A stretch of 64,000 nucleotides of DNA from UBA4736 sp002404015 (GCA_036747295.1 DAIOCN010000007.1:1-64000); one strand, 5' to 3'; shown: positions 44,058-52,880, counted from the first letter of the stretch. A program made the numbers and translations. The notes: generated from the letters alone by a model not told the origin.

Positions 44058-44273
44058 TTGCGTTTTCTGGTCTCGCGGCTCGCCGGCCGGAGCAGCTTCA
44101 GCCTGTTCAGCGCCGGCTCGCTCTTCAGCGTCCTCAGCATCCTGAGCATCGGCAGCGCGGGATCCATCCTCTCGATCGGCTGCGCTGGCTCAATCCTCTC
44201 GATCGGGAGCGCGGGCTCCATATTGTCGATCGGCAGTGCCGGTTCCATCCTCTCCATTGGCGGCCGCCGGTAG
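44058..44273 (+). CDS. Nine-residue-repeat mini-protein (ILSIGSAGS repeats)
   Basis: 71 codons from TTG 44058. Residues 1-13 are basic and hydrophobic (R-F-L-V-S-R-L-A-G). From residue 14 a degenerate, then from 28 a near-perfect 27-base/9-residue tandem repeat follows: I-L-S-I-G-S-A-G-S, units at 28-36, 37-45 (Cys for Ser), 46-54, 55-63 and a partial 64-68, ending G-R-R. The four full units share almost every residue but differ at many third positions (for example ATC CTG AGC, ATC CTC TCG, ATA TTG TCG), which indicates selection on the peptide. The pattern suits a beta-solenoid or amyloid-like fold or a membrane-active peptide; no function known. Weak RBS (TTAGAG). Confidence 0.6.
   Translation: MRFLVSRLAGRSSFSLFSAGSLFSVLSILSIGSAGSILSIGCAGSILSIGSAGSILSIGSAGSILSIGGRR
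44139..44270 (+). repeat. 27-bp coding tandem repeat array
   Basis: Four full and one partial 27-base units within the mini-protein gene, encoding I-L-S-I-G-S-A-G-S. Divergence is mainly synonymous. Confidence 0.75.
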
Positions 44274-44338
44274 CGCTAGCACGGCCTGCTGGTTCCAGCC
44301 GGCGGCTGGTCTCCAGGACGGCTTAGCATCCGCGTCCC

Positions 44339-44662
44339 ATGGACCACTTCGATGTGTCGGAGTTGGCCGTATCCCAGCACCGTCCAGGTGAGCACACCTA
44401 CACCGACTTCTTCAGCAGCCGGCTGCTGAGCATCGGCTTCGCGATCTGGCCGGCGGGCGGCGAGGACAACCAGCGCCCGCACGCCGAGGACGAGGTCTAC
44501 CACGTGCTGTCCGGGCGGGCCCGGATCCGGGTCGCGGAGGAGGATCGTCCAGTCGGGCCGGGCTCTGTGGTGTTCGTGGCGACCGGTGTCGAGCACCGGT
44601 TCTTCGACATCGACGAGGACCTCCACGTACTCGTGTTCTGGGCCCCGCCGCACCGGCCGTGA
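44339..44662 (+). CDS. Cupin-domain protein
   Basis: 107 residues, a single small cupin barrel. Motif 1-like R-P-H-A-E-D-E-V-Y-H-V-L-S-G and motif 2-like G-V-E-H-R-F-F contain the His/Glu metal ligands. The role (metal enzyme, sugar or redox sensing) is not determinable. Its TGA overlaps the GTG of the next gene. Confidence 0.78.
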   Translation: MDHFDVSELAVSQHRPGEHTYTDFFSSRLLSIGFAIWPAGGEDNQRPHAEDEVYHVLSGRARIRVAEEDRPVGPGSVVFVATGVEHRFFDIDEDLHVLVFWAPPHRP

Positions 44663-45660
44663 GCAGGGCCTGGGCCGCACTTGGCGCTGGAGCGAGCCTG
44701 CTCCTCGCAGGCTGCAGCGGTGGCAGCCAGGCGACGGCACGACCCGCCCCGACTCTGTCCGGCTCCGCCCAGGCCGTGGCTCCGGCCGCCGCTCCGACGC
44801 CGGTGCCGACGCCGCCCCCGCCCGCCTTTTACATAGAGTCTCTGCGCAACCGGATTCCGGTCGCCGGCCAGGTCCAGGTCGGCGACCTGATGTGGCATGG
44901 AGCGGGCTTCAGCAAGTACCACGTCACCTGGACGAGCGGCGGCCAGCCCATGACCGGGACCATCTCGCTGCCGGACGGCGGCGGGCCGTTCCCGGTCGTG
45001 ATCGTCAACCACGGTCACATCCCGCCCGAGCGCTACTGGATCGGCCAGGACTCGGGCATCTTCGGGGATCCCATGGCCGCCCACGGCTTCATCTCGATCG
45101 CCCCCAACTACGTCGGCTACGAGGGTTCGGGCCCCGGCGCAGCGGGCCTCCAGACCAACCAGCAGATCGCGGTCGCCGACATGGACCTGATCTCGTCGCT
45201 GGGCTCGCTGTCCCAGGCGGATCCCACCCGGGTGGCCGTCGTGGGACACAGCCAGGGCGGCGGGGTGTCGGAGATCCTGATGGTCGTCGACACCCGGATC
45301 AGGGCGGTTGTGCTGCACGCACCGGTCAGCACGGACGAGGCGGAGAACGCCGCCCGGCTGCATGCCAGGAACGGGACCTGGCCCGCCCTCGGCGACCCCG
45401 CGCAGAGCCCTGAGGCCTACGCGCACGTGTCACCGCGCAACTACCTCGCGCGCTGGCAGCCGCCGGTGCTCCTGATCCAGGGCGCGCTCGACCACACCAT
45501 CCCGGCGGCCCACACCCAGGCGACCTTCGACGCCCTCCAGGCGGCCGGCATCCAGTCCCGGCTGATGTGGATCCCCGGCGGCGACCACGACCTCGTCGGC
45601 TCCGACCTGGCCACGGCGGTGGCCGCCCAGGAGGACTGGATCCGGAAGGCCCTCGGCTGA
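44659..45660 (+). CDS. Alpha/beta-hydrolase (S9-like) lipoprotein
   Basis: 333 residues. Signal peptide with lipobox L-L-L-A-G-C (Cys near 20), Ala/Pro-rich linker, then an alpha/beta hydrolase with the nucleophile elbow G-H-S-Q-G-G-G (Ser near 192) and late D-H-T-I-P-A and G-G-D-H-D-L segments placing the Asp and His. Extracytoplasmic esterase or peptidase, substrate unknown. GTG 44659 overlaps the cupin stop. Confidence 0.82.
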   Translation: MSRAWAALGAGASLLLAGCSGGSQATARPAPTLSGSAQAVAPAAAPTPVPTPPPPAFYIESLRNRIPVAGQVQVGDLMWHGAGFSKYHVTWTSGGQPMTGTISLPDGGGPFPVVIVNHGHIPPERYWIGQDSGIFGDPMAAHGFISIAPNYVGYEGSGPGAAGLQTNQQIAVADMDLISSLGSLSQADPTRVAVVGHSQGGGVSEILMVVDTRIRAVVLHAPVSTDEAENAARLHARNGTWPALGDPAQSPEAYAHVSPRNYLARWQPPVLLIQGALDHTIPAAHTQATFDALQAAGIQSRLMWIPGGDHDLVGSDLATAVAAQEDWIRKALG

Positions 45661-45754
45661 TCGACCCGCGTCGCCGGGATGCGGCCCTATCTGCGGCCGT
45701 GGATGGGGGCGTTGGCCGGCAAAGGGCCCTCTGGCGCTAGGAGCGCCCCGCTCC

Positions 45755-46495
45755 TCAGGCGGCTCGCCGATCGTCGCGCGCCAGGGCACGCACGATCCTG
45801 ACCGCGAAGTAGCCCAGCGCCAGCACGACCACGGCGGTGCCCAGCCAGTACAGCCAGGGATGGCCGGCGACGTAGCGGCCCGCGGCCCGGCCGTAGGTGC
45901 GGCCCAGCCACAGCCAGAAGAAAGCCCAGGGCACCGCGGATACGGCGACCGAGGGCGCGAAGCGGCGGTAGGGCATTCCGAAGGTGCCCGCCACGACCGT
46001 GATCGGGATCCGAAAGCCGGGCAGGTGGCGGCCGAAGATGACGGCGACGAGGCCCCAGCGCCGGAACCAGCCCTCGGCCCGCGCGATCCGGTCGGGATTC
46101 AGGTGGAAGGCGCCGCTGAGGCGGTGGCCGACCAGCCGCCGGCCCCAGCGCCGGGAGACCCAGAAGAGGTTGCTCGAGCCGGCCACAACCACGGCCACCA
46201 CCGCCGCCCACTCGGCTACGAAGACTGCCGCGGAGCCGGCCGCCTGGCGGCCGAGGAAGATGAGGAGGGCGTCCCCTGGCAGCGGAAGCGGCAGCCCGCT
46301 CTCCTCCAGGTACAGCAGGAGTAGCGCGCCGGCCACGCCCAACGGCCCGAAATGCGCCCTCAGGAAGCCGCGGAAGCTGCCGTACGCCTCAGGGACGTCG
46401 CCCTCCCAGACGAGCATCACCACCAGCAGCAGCACCCCGGCGGCGGCCCAAGCCAGCGGCACCCAGCGGGCGCGCCGGGACCCAGATCTCGCCAT
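45755..46495 (-). CDS. DedA/SNARE-associated family membrane protein
   Basis: 246 residues, about five hydrophobic segments. The family signature E-E-S-G-L-P-L-P-L-P-G-D and the conserved glycine/arginine helix G-R-H-L-P-G-F-R identify it as DedA-like; relatives flip polyprenyl-phosphate or phosphatidyl lipids. It may serve the surface-glycan genes of this genome. Start ATG 46495. Confidence 0.85.
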   Translation of the reverse strand: MARSGSRRARWVPLAWAAAGVLLLVVMLVWEGDVPEAYGSFRGFLRAHFGPLGVAGALLLLYLEESGLPLPLPGDALLIFLGRQAAGSAAVFVAEWAAVVAVVVAGSSNLFWVSRRWGRRLVGHRLSGAFHLNPDRIARAEGWFRRWGLVAVIFGRHLPGFRIPITVVAGTFGMPYRRFAPSVAVSAVPWAFFWLWLGRTYGRAAGRYVAGHPWLYWLGTAVVVLALGYFAVRIVRALARDDRRAA

Positions 46496-46527
46496 ACGGA
46501 CCAGTCTGCCCGGTTCCCCCCTGGGAA

Positions 46528-47520
46528 CTACTCCGCGCGAACCTGGTCGGACGCGCGGACCATCACCTGCAGCTTCTTGAAGGCCGTGGCCCGAGGCAGG
46601 TACTTCATGCCGCAGTCCGGCGCCAGGATCAGGCGCTCCGGCGGCACGAAGCGCAGCGCGCCGCGGATCCGCTGCACGACCGTGTCGACGTCTTCCACCG
46701 GGCTCTCGTCGGCGAGGTCGATGACACCCACGACGAACTGCTTGCCGGGAACCTCGCGCAGGATCGCCAGGTCCACGCCCTGCTGCGCCGACTCTAGCGA
46801 GATCTGGTCGACCACCGCATCGGCCAGCTCGGCGAAGAACGGATAGCCGCCCGGCCGCGAATGCACGATGTGGGCGTAGCCGAAGCAGGTGTGCAGGGCG
46901 GCCCGGATGGCGAACGCGCGGGCCCGATCCGCCCTGGCCTGCAGGTAGGGCTCGTCCAGCTGGACCACGTCGGCGCCGGCGGCGAAGAGGTCGCGCACCT
47001 CCTCGCTGACCGCGGCGGCGAGGTCCATCGCCAGCGCCTCCTCGTCGCCGTAGTGGTCGTCCTGGGCCTGCTGCGACATCGTGAAGGGACCCGGGACCGT
47101 CACCTTGATGGGGCGGTCGGTGCTGGCGCGCAGGAACTCGACGTCCCTCACGAGCACCGGCCGCGAGCGGCGTATTGGACCGATCACCCGAGGCACCGGG
47201 TTGGAGTGCCCGGTTCGGTCGAGGGCCGTGCCCGGGTTGACGATGTCCATCCCCTCGAGCGCCGTGGCGAACCGGTTGGAGTAGCTCTCTCGCCGGATCT
47301 CGCCGTCGGTGATCACGTCGATGCCGGCCCGCTCCATGTCCCGGATCGCAACCAGCGTCGCGTCGTCCTGGGCCTCTTCCAGGAATTCAGGGCCGACCCG
47401 CCAGATCTCCGGGGCGCGGGTCCGCGGCGGCAGCCGGCCGCCAAGGGCGCCTCGGTCGACCAGCCAGTCCGGCTGCGGATAGCTCCCGACCACCGTCGTC
47501 TGGAGGATGGCTGGCGTCAC
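46528..47520 (-). CDS. Cobalamin-independent methionine synthase core-like protein
   Basis: 330 residues resembling the C-terminal catalytic half of MetE, as in short archaeal/actinobacterial forms. N-terminal V-G-S-Y-P-Q-P, the D-G-E-I-R-R segment, H-T-C-F-G-Y (His-Cys zinc ligands) and L-A-P-D-C-G-M-K (third Cys) are present. Methyl donor and acceptor are uncertain; standalone cores may use other methyl donors. GTG 47520 starts one base after the GNAT stop. Confidence 0.83.
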   Translation of the reverse strand: MTPAILQTTVVGSYPQPDWLVDRGALGGRLPPRTRAPEIWRVGPEFLEEAQDDATLVAIRDMERAGIDVITDGEIRRESYSNRFATALEGMDIVNPGTALDRTGHSNPVPRVIGPIRRSRPVLVRDVEFLRASTDRPIKVTVPGPFTMSQQAQDDHYGDEEALAMDLAAAVSEEVRDLFAAGADVVQLDEPYLQARADRARAFAIRAALHTCFGYAHIVHSRPGGYPFFAELADAVVDQISLESAQQGVDLAILREVPGKQFVVGVIDLADESPVEDVDTVVQRIRGALRFVPPERLILAPDCGMKYLPRATAFKKLQVMVRASDQVRAE

Positions 47521-47521
47521 G

Positions 47522-48007
47522 TCAGTGCCGGCGCGTGCGCCGCCGCCGGAGCGACCAGCCCAGGCCCACCGAGAGCGCCCGGCAGGCGGCCGCCACCAGC
47601 GCCGGCCCAGCCCCCGCGACCGGCCCGACGTGAAGCCGGCGGAGGCCCGGCAGCGTGTGGGCCGCGATCCGCAAGACAGGGACGAAGCCGGCGTACGCGA
47701 CGGCGCTCTCCGCACTGCCCTCGACGCTGGCGATCCACATCCGCGAGCGCCCCTCGCTGCGGGCCTGGGCGGTCATGAAGACGACCAGTGCGGCGAAATT
47801 GCCGCGCCTTCGGTGCGGCGCCAGCGTGACGCAGTTCCAGATGTAGCCGTCGCCAGGCTGAGGGCGGATCTCCAGCCCGACCTCCCCGATCCACTCGGGC
47901 TCGAACGCCAACCAGCCGTAGGCGATGAGCTCCTCGCCGGCCCAGGCCCCAAAGCAGCGGCAGCCGCGGGCCAGCCGCGGCGGCACCAGGTCTCCCTCCG
48001 CGCCCAT
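47522..48007 (-). CDS. GNAT-like acetyltransferase
   Basis: 161 residues from ATG 48007. The V-T-L-A-P-H-R-R-R-G-N-F segment is the acetyl-CoA loop, and Arg-rich C-terminus follows. The same frame is open upstream to about 48140 and reads like protein (L-P-S-W-S-P-P-P), so the N-terminus may be longer with a non-standard start. Part of a minus-strand run with the MetE-like gene. Confidence 0.65.
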   Translation of the reverse strand: MGAEGDLVPPRLARGCRCFGAWAGEELIAYGWLAFEPEWIGEVGLEIRPQPGDGYIWNCVTLAPHRRRGNFAALVVFMTAQARSEGRSRMWIASVEGSAESAVAYAGFVPVLRIAAHTLPGLRRLHVGPVAGAGPALVAAACRALSVGLGWSLRRRRTRRH

Positions 48008-48140
48008 GGCAGCCGCGATCGCCGCCGCGGAATCGGGAAGCGCCTCCCCGAAGACGGCCGGGACGGGGGCGGGCGGCGGGCTCCACGATGGCAGCTCCGC
48101 CGCCCACAGGGTGACTACGGGTGTCCGAAGCGGCCTCGCG

Positions 48141-48964
48141 TTAGAACCGAAAGAAGAGACGCCGCACCTGCTCGATGACCTCCGGGTCCCCGCTCGCCGA
48201 GCCGCCCGGGAAACGGCCCCACACGCTGAGGACGAAGTCCCCCGGCGTGTGCTGGAAGAGCGCCTGGCAGCCCTCGAAGTTGCCTTCCTCGGGCTCGGAC
48301 GACCACTTGCCGTCCTTCACCGTGACCCGCCACTTGCCGCCCCAGGGACCGCTGACCTCGAGCCCATACACGATGTCCACGCCCCGGGCGGCCTCCTGGT
48401 CCACCGTGTTCTGCATGATGATGTGGGTGTACGGGATCAGCAGGCCTGCGGCCTTCTCGTCGACGGTGGCCAGCTTGTCGCCCAGCCCGTACTCGATGTC
48501 GTAGGGATGGATCCCGTAGTCCATGATCTGGAAGGCGGGGTAGAAGCCGGCCGGGCACGGGCCCATGTAGGGGTGGACGACCAGGAAGCCGGTCCACTCG
48601 TCCGGAGTAAGCGCCTCGAAGATCCCCGTCATCTTGTCCGCGTCTGCCTTCAGGCGGCTGATCGCATCCTGGCGGGAGAGGCTCCGGAACTCCTTGGCGT
48701 GGTCGTCGAGCATCTCGCCCATGACCTGCAGGCCGACCGCATCGGCGCTCTCGCCGCGCTTGGCGATCTCCCAGCGCTCGAGGTAGCCCTCGGTGACGTC
48801 GATCATGTGCCCGACCAGGTCGCGCACCTGCCACTCGGTGCAGCGGGTCTGCACCTCCCAGTTGGCCGGGTCGTCGATCAGGTCGTCTCTCGCTTCATGA
48901 CGTCGAGTACGACGTCCTTGCCCTCCGGCGCCATCGGATTGACCGGTGCTACGAGTGTGCTCAT
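48141..48964 (-). pseudogene. Frameshifted DinB/maleylpyruvate-isomerase-like protein
   Basis: The frame from ATG 48964 (M-S-T-L-V-A-P-V) reaches V-L-D-V-M-K-R-E then a TGA at 48880-48878. The next frame resumes as D-D-L-I-D-D-P-A-N-W-E-V and continues as a DinB_2/MDMPI-like four-helix protein (237 codons from the internal GTG 48854) with E-W-Q-V-R-D-L-V-G-H-M and D-Y-G-I-H metal-site motifs. One missing base at about 48881-48895 explains the break. Mycothiol-dependent isomerases and thiol transferases share this fold. A downstream GTG could still give a truncated product. Confidence 0.72.
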
Positions 48965-48986
48965 CCGCGAATACCTCCCTGAAAAG

Positions 48987-49652
48987 TCAGCGGGACGCCG
49001 CCTCCCCAACTTCGTCACGACGCTCGAGCGCCGCCATCAATCTGCCGACCAGCCTCAGCTCCTCCCCGCTCACCTCGTGTCCCATGCCGGGGTACAGGTG
49101 GACTTCGACGTTGCCGCCCAGGCCGCGCAGGACCTCCCCGCTTTCGACGACCCGCGTGGCCGGGATGTGCGGGTCGACGTCGCTGCAGCCGAGCAGGACG
49201 GGCGTGCCCGCGAGTGACCCCGGATAGTCGCGCGGGGTGCCGTCGGTTCCGATCAGCCCGCCGCTCAGCCCGACGACGGCGCCGTGCCGGCGGGCGTTCC
49301 TGGCCGCAAACTCGAGCGTGAGGCAGGCGCCCTGCGAAAAACCGAGCAGGATCACCCGGGCCGCGGGGACCGTCTCCTCGACCCGGCGCAGCAGGCCCGC
49401 CAGCAGGTCGAGCGCGGAGGAGAGCCAGGGCTCGTTGCGTTCCAGCGGCTCCATGAAGCCGTACGGATACCAGGCGTTGCCGGCCGCCTGGGGGGCCAGG
49501 AACGCGAAGCCCGGCCGGACCAGGCCGCGGCAGGTGAGCAGGATGTCCTCGGCGGTGGCGCCTCTCCCGTGCACCAGAATCATGGCGGCTGACGCCTGGC
49601 CCAGAGGTTCGCCTGCTGCGAGGACCGGCTGGCCGTCGTGAAGACCGGGCAC
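48987..49652 (-). CDS. Phospholipase/carboxylesterase-type hydrolase (MhqD-like)
   Basis: 221 residues. Alpha/beta hydrolase with V-H-G-R-G-A-T-A-E-D near the N-terminus and nucleophile elbow G-F-S-Q-G-A-C (Ser ~115); S-D-V-D-P-H-I-P and G-M-G-H-E-V supply Asp and His. It directly follows (3-base gap) a ring-cleaving dioxygenase, as in the Bacillus mhqO-mhqD pair for hydroquinone/quinone tolerance. GTG 49652 chosen because upstream sequence mirrors the dioxygenase gene. Confidence 0.83.
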   Translation of the reverse strand: MPGLHDGQPVLAAGEPLGQASAAMILVHGRGATAEDILLTCRGLVRPGFAFLAPQAAGNAWYPYGFMEPLERNEPWLSSALDLLAGLLRRVEETVPAARVILLGFSQGACLTLEFAARNARRHGAVVGLSGGLIGTDGTPRDYPGSLAGTPVLLGCSDVDPHIPATRVVESGEVLRGLGGNVEVHLYPGMGHEVSGEELRLVGRLMAALERRDEVGEAASR

Positions 49653-49654
49653 GG

Positions 49655-50620
49655 TCAGCGACCCGCGCCGCTGCCGGCGACCGTCGGGACCACGATCGGC
49701 GGCAGGTTGAACTTCAGGTCTTCGCGCTGCCCCTCGTACTGGGGCGGCAGCTGGAGCGCCGAACCCAGCGCCTCGGGCGCCTCGTCCACGGTGAAGCCCG
49801 GCTGGTCCGTGGCGACCTCGAAGAGCACGCCCCCCGGCTCCCGGAAGTAGATCGACCGGAAGTACTTGCGCTCGATGACGGGAGTCACCTGGCGACCGGC
49901 GCTCAGAAGCACCTCCCGCCAGGCCACCTCGTGGGCGTCGTCGGTCGCCCGCCAGGCCACGTGGTGCACCGTACCGACCGCCTCCTCTCCCACCTGCGCC
50001 CCGGGCTCGACCAACACCTCGAGCACCGCGTGCGGGCCACCCGCACCGGTCTCGAAGCGGATGCGGCCGCCCTCGCGACCTGTCTCGCGGAAAGCCATCG
50101 TCTCGGTCAGGAAGCGGGTGCAGGGCTCCTCCTCGCGCACGCCGAGACCGACCGAGTGGAAGCCTCGCACCTGGTGGTCGGGGTCGACCGAACTGGCGGG
50201 CCAGGCCACCCAGCGTTCGTCGCTGGACTGGCCCACCAGCTCGAGCTGGATGCCGTCGGGATCCTCGAACGCGATCACGCCGGTCGCGAAGCGGTCCTTT
50301 CGGTCGGCGCCGACGCCCAGCTCCCGGAGGCGGCCGGACCAGAAGTCGAGGGACCGCTCGGGGACCGCGAAGGCGACCACCGTCACCTGCCCGCTGCCCG
50401 CCCGCCGCGCGGGCAGATGGGGCCAGCCGAAGAAGGTCATCGCCGTGCCGGGAGTTCCCAGGTAGTCCCCGAAATAGATGTGATAGGTGTCGGGAACGTC
50501 GAAGTTGACCGTCTTCTTGATGAACCGCAGGCCGAGCACGCCGACGTAGAAATCCACGCATCGCTGAACGTCGCCCGTTATTGCGGTGACGTGGTGGATA
50601 CCCGGCACGTTCGCGGGCAA
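49655..50620 (-). CDS. Ring-cleaving (extradiol, glyoxalase-fold) dioxygenase (MhqO-like)
   Basis: 321 residues with two vicinal-oxygen-chelate repeats: I-H-H-V-T-A-I-T-G-D near residue 8, and a second G-F-H-S-V-G-L-G (~152) with V-H-H-V-A-W (~215). Histidines and an E-V (F-E-V-A-T-D) supply the metal site. Similar to MhqO/LinE-type proteins acting on quinones or catechols. First gene of a short minus-strand operon. Confidence 0.84.
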   Translation of the reverse strand: MPANVPGIHHVTAITGDVQRCVDFYVGVLGLRFIKKTVNFDVPDTYHIYFGDYLGTPGTAMTFFGWPHLPARRAGSGQVTVVAFAVPERSLDFWSGRLRELGVGADRKDRFATGVIAFEDPDGIQLELVGQSSDERWVAWPASSVDPDHQVRGFHSVGLGVREEEPCTRFLTETMAFRETGREGGRIRFETGAGGPHAVLEVLVEPGAQVGEEAVGTVHHVAWRATDDAHEVAWREVLLSAGRQVTPVIERKYFRSIYFREPGGVLFEVATDQPGFTVDEAPEALGSALQLPPQYEGQREDLKFNLPPIVVPTVAGSGAGR

Positions 50621-50700
50621 GTGCTTCCCCTAAAAACCCCAGGACGCTTGCGGCGACAAGATATTAGTCCCGCGCCACAAGCCTGTCGAACCGCAATCGG

Positions 50701-51516
50701 TCAGCGCGGCGCGTTCTCGTCGGACGCTGGCCCATCCCTCAGGTGCGCCGACGCCTCGTCCTCGACGCGCGACCAGATCTCGGCTGCCAGCGGGTCCTCG
50801 ACCTCCTCCTGGATGTGCGCCACGAGGCCGATCGCGCGCGCCATCACAGCGAGTCCGCGGCAGATCCGCCAGGGAATCTCGAGCTCGCTTGCGATGGCGC
50901 CGATGGCGCCAGTCGCGTTAACCGGCAGGGCCCGCCCATGGCGGCTCGTCGCCTCCTCGCCGATCAGCTCCATCAGCGCGACATAGCGACCCGAGAAGCC
51001 GTTCTCCGACGCGACCTGGAACAGCCGGGGGACGCGGGGATCGATCGGCTTGTGGATGGGGTGTCCCAGCCCGGCGACGGGGCGTTTCAGCTCCAGCTGG
51101 GCGGCGACCAGCCCGCGGGCGATCTCGCGTAGGTCAGCGTCCGGGGGGGCGGCCGCCAGGGTCTCCTGCAGCATTCGAGCGGCCTGCTCAACCGGGCCCC
51201 CGAAGCGGTCCCCCATGCCGAGCAGGCCCGCGGCCACCGCGCCCTGCAGCGACTCGGGTGCGCCCAGGTACGTCATCCGGGCGGCGATCGCGCTCGGCGT
51301 CATGCCGTGCTCGACGAGGGTGATCGCGATGGCGTTGAACGCCGCCGACTCCGGGGCATTGGGCAGCCGGCCCTTCAGCTCCAGGAACGCGAAGTCTCCC
51401 AGGGAGACCCGGCCGATCAGCTCCTCGCTGAGGTCGTGGCCTCGTACGACGATGCGGTCGACGGTGCTCCACGCCAGGTCGGAGCGCAGCCGTTTCCGCT
51501 TTGGCCCCTCGCTCAC
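50701..51516 (-). CDS. Citryl-CoA-lyase-like / citrate-synthase-family protein
   Basis: 271 residues, shorter than citrate synthase (~370-430) and similar to standalone citryl-CoA lyases. The catalytic-region motif G-L-G-H-P-I-H-K-P-I-D-P-R is present with its histidine; the N-terminal regulatory region is absent. GTG 51516 overlaps the stop of the upstream CoA ligase (GTGA). Citryl-CoA lyases cleave citryl-CoA to acetyl-CoA and oxaloacetate; other 3-hydroxy-acyl-CoA substrates are possible. Confidence 0.8.
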   Translation of the reverse strand: MSEGPKRKRLRSDLAWSTVDRIVVRGHDLSEELIGRVSLGDFAFLELKGRLPNAPESAAFNAIAITLVEHGMTPSAIAARMTYLGAPESLQGAVAAGLLGMGDRFGGPVEQAARMLQETLAAAPPDADLREIARGLVAAQLELKRPVAGLGHPIHKPIDPRVPRLFQVASENGFSGRYVALMELIGEEATSRHGRALPVNATGAIGAIASELEIPWRICRGLAVMARAIGLVAHIQEEVEDPLAAEIWSRVEDEASAHLRDGPASDENAPR

Positions 51517-52880
51517 GGCCGGCTAACCGACAGCCGGGTCTTGTAGCCGCTGTCGCCGAAGTCCGTTTCGGGGATCAGCTCGACGTGGCAGCGGAAGGTG
51601 AGGTGGGAGCGGACCGCACTCTCGATCTCGGCGGCCAGCCCGGGATCGCTGGACGAGCCGCCGGGGACTTCGACCTCGACCGGCACCGGCGGCTCGATGC
51701 TGACCGCCCCTTTCTGGCGGAGGACCCGCGCCCGACCCGTGACGCGGGGCCGGAACTCGCCCACCACGGCCAGGATGGCGGAGGGATAGACGTTGACCCC
51801 GCGCACGATGAACATGTCGTCGCGGCGGCCGAGGCAGCGCATGCGGAAGCTGGTCCGGCCGCACTCGCACGCGGTGCCCTCGATCCGGACGACGTCGGCG
51901 CTCAGGAACCGGACCACCGGCATCGCCTCGCGGGTGAGGTGGGTGTACACGAGCTCGCCGACCGCACCCTCTTCGATCGCGATCGGCTCTCGGGAGTCGG
52001 GGTCGACGAGCTCCGGCCAGACGTGGCCACCGCCGCAGAAGTGCATGCCGAGCTGCAGCGGGCACTCGCCGAAGAGGGAGGGCGCGACATCACCGATGCC
52101 CAGCACCTCATTGACGGTTGCGCCCAGCACATCCTGGATGTGGTCGCGGATCGCGGGGATGCCGCCCCCCGGCTCGCCCCCGGTGACGACATGGATCAGG
52201 GCGAGCGAGCTGGGGTCGGGGTCGTTCAGCGCCAGCCGGTTGGCGAGGTGCTGGGCGAACGAGGGGGTGGCCAGCAGCGTGTCCGCGATGCCGGACCGCA
52301 GGCTGAAGAGCACCCGATCGGTGTCGCCGGGGCCCACCGGGACCGAGCGCACGCCGATCTGCGAGAGCACGAAGTGGGTGTGGCCCGCCACAAACGGGCC
52401 GATGCCGAAGGACGAGAGGACGCTGTGGTGGTCGTGGATGCCCGTCGCGTAGTAGGTGCGGGTTCCGATTGCGGTCCACCCGTCGACGTCGGCTGCCGTG
52501 AGCGCGAGCACGCTCGGGGAACCGGTCGTCCCACTCGTCTGGTAGACCCGCTTGACGCGCTCGGCGGATACGCAGAGATTGCTTCCGAAGGGCGGCGCCT
52601 CGTCCGCTGCGGCCTTCAGGTCGTCCTTGTTGGTGAACGGCAGCTGCGCCAGGTCGGCGAGGCCGACTCCCGTCGTTCCGATCCCGGCCGCCTGGAACTT
52701 GCGCCGATAGAATGCGGAGTGCTCCAGCAGGTGGCGGAACTGGCGTTGCCAGGCGGCGGCGGCCCTGGCCGACGCCTCTTTTGCGGGGGCGGTCTCGGTC
52801 TCCCGGTCCCAGATCCAGTCTCGGTCGCAATGGTCGCCCCCAAGGCGGCCGCTCGACCCCTTCTCCTGCTTCGAGAGCAC
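51513..52880 (-). CDS. PaaK-like phenylacetate-CoA ligase family AMP-forming enzyme
   Basis: 455 residues. Q-T-S-G-T-T-G-S-P is the ATP-binding P-loop (near 117-125); H-V-V-T-G-G-E-P, G-R-R-D-D-M-F-I-V-R-G-V-N-V-Y-P identifies the PaaK group. It activates an aryl or aliphatic carboxylate to CoA. Coupling (GTGA) to a citryl-CoA-lyase-like gene suggests the ligase makes the lyase's substrate. N-terminal start at ATG 52880 gives a normal length. Nearby 170-base upstream region has no clear promoter. Confidence 0.82.
   Translation of the reverse strand: MLSKQEKGSSGRLGGDHCDRDWIWDRETETAPAKEASARAAAAWQRQFRHLLEHSAFYRRKFQAAGIGTTGVGLADLAQLPFTNKDDLKAAADEAPPFGSNLCVSAERVKRVYQTSGTTGSPSVLALTAADVDGWTAIGTRTYYATGIHDHHSVLSSFGIGPFVAGHTHFVLSQIGVRSVPVGPGDTDRVLFSLRSGIADTLLATPSFAQHLANRLALNDPDPSSLALIHVVTGGEPGGGIPAIRDHIQDVLGATVNEVLGIGDVAPSLFGECPLQLGMHFCGGGHVWPELVDPDSREPIAIEEGAVGELVYTHLTREAMPVVRFLSADVVRIEGTACECGRTSFRMRCLGRRDDMFIVRGVNVYPSAILAVVGEFRPRVTGRARVLRQKGAVSIEPPVPVEVEVPGGSSSDPGLAAEIESAVRSHLTFRCHVELIPETDFGDSGYKTRLSVSRP

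Noticed and set aside
44051..44257. 68-aa antisense ORF with M-E-P-A-L-P-I repeats opposite the mini-protein
   Set aside because: It is the mirror of the sense repeat; the sense frame keeps identical residues with synonymous differences, whereas the antisense residues vary more.
49653..50561. N-terminal extension of the MhqD-like ORF
   Set aside because: Low-complexity Arg/Ala/Gly translation antisense or out of frame to the dioxygenase gene.
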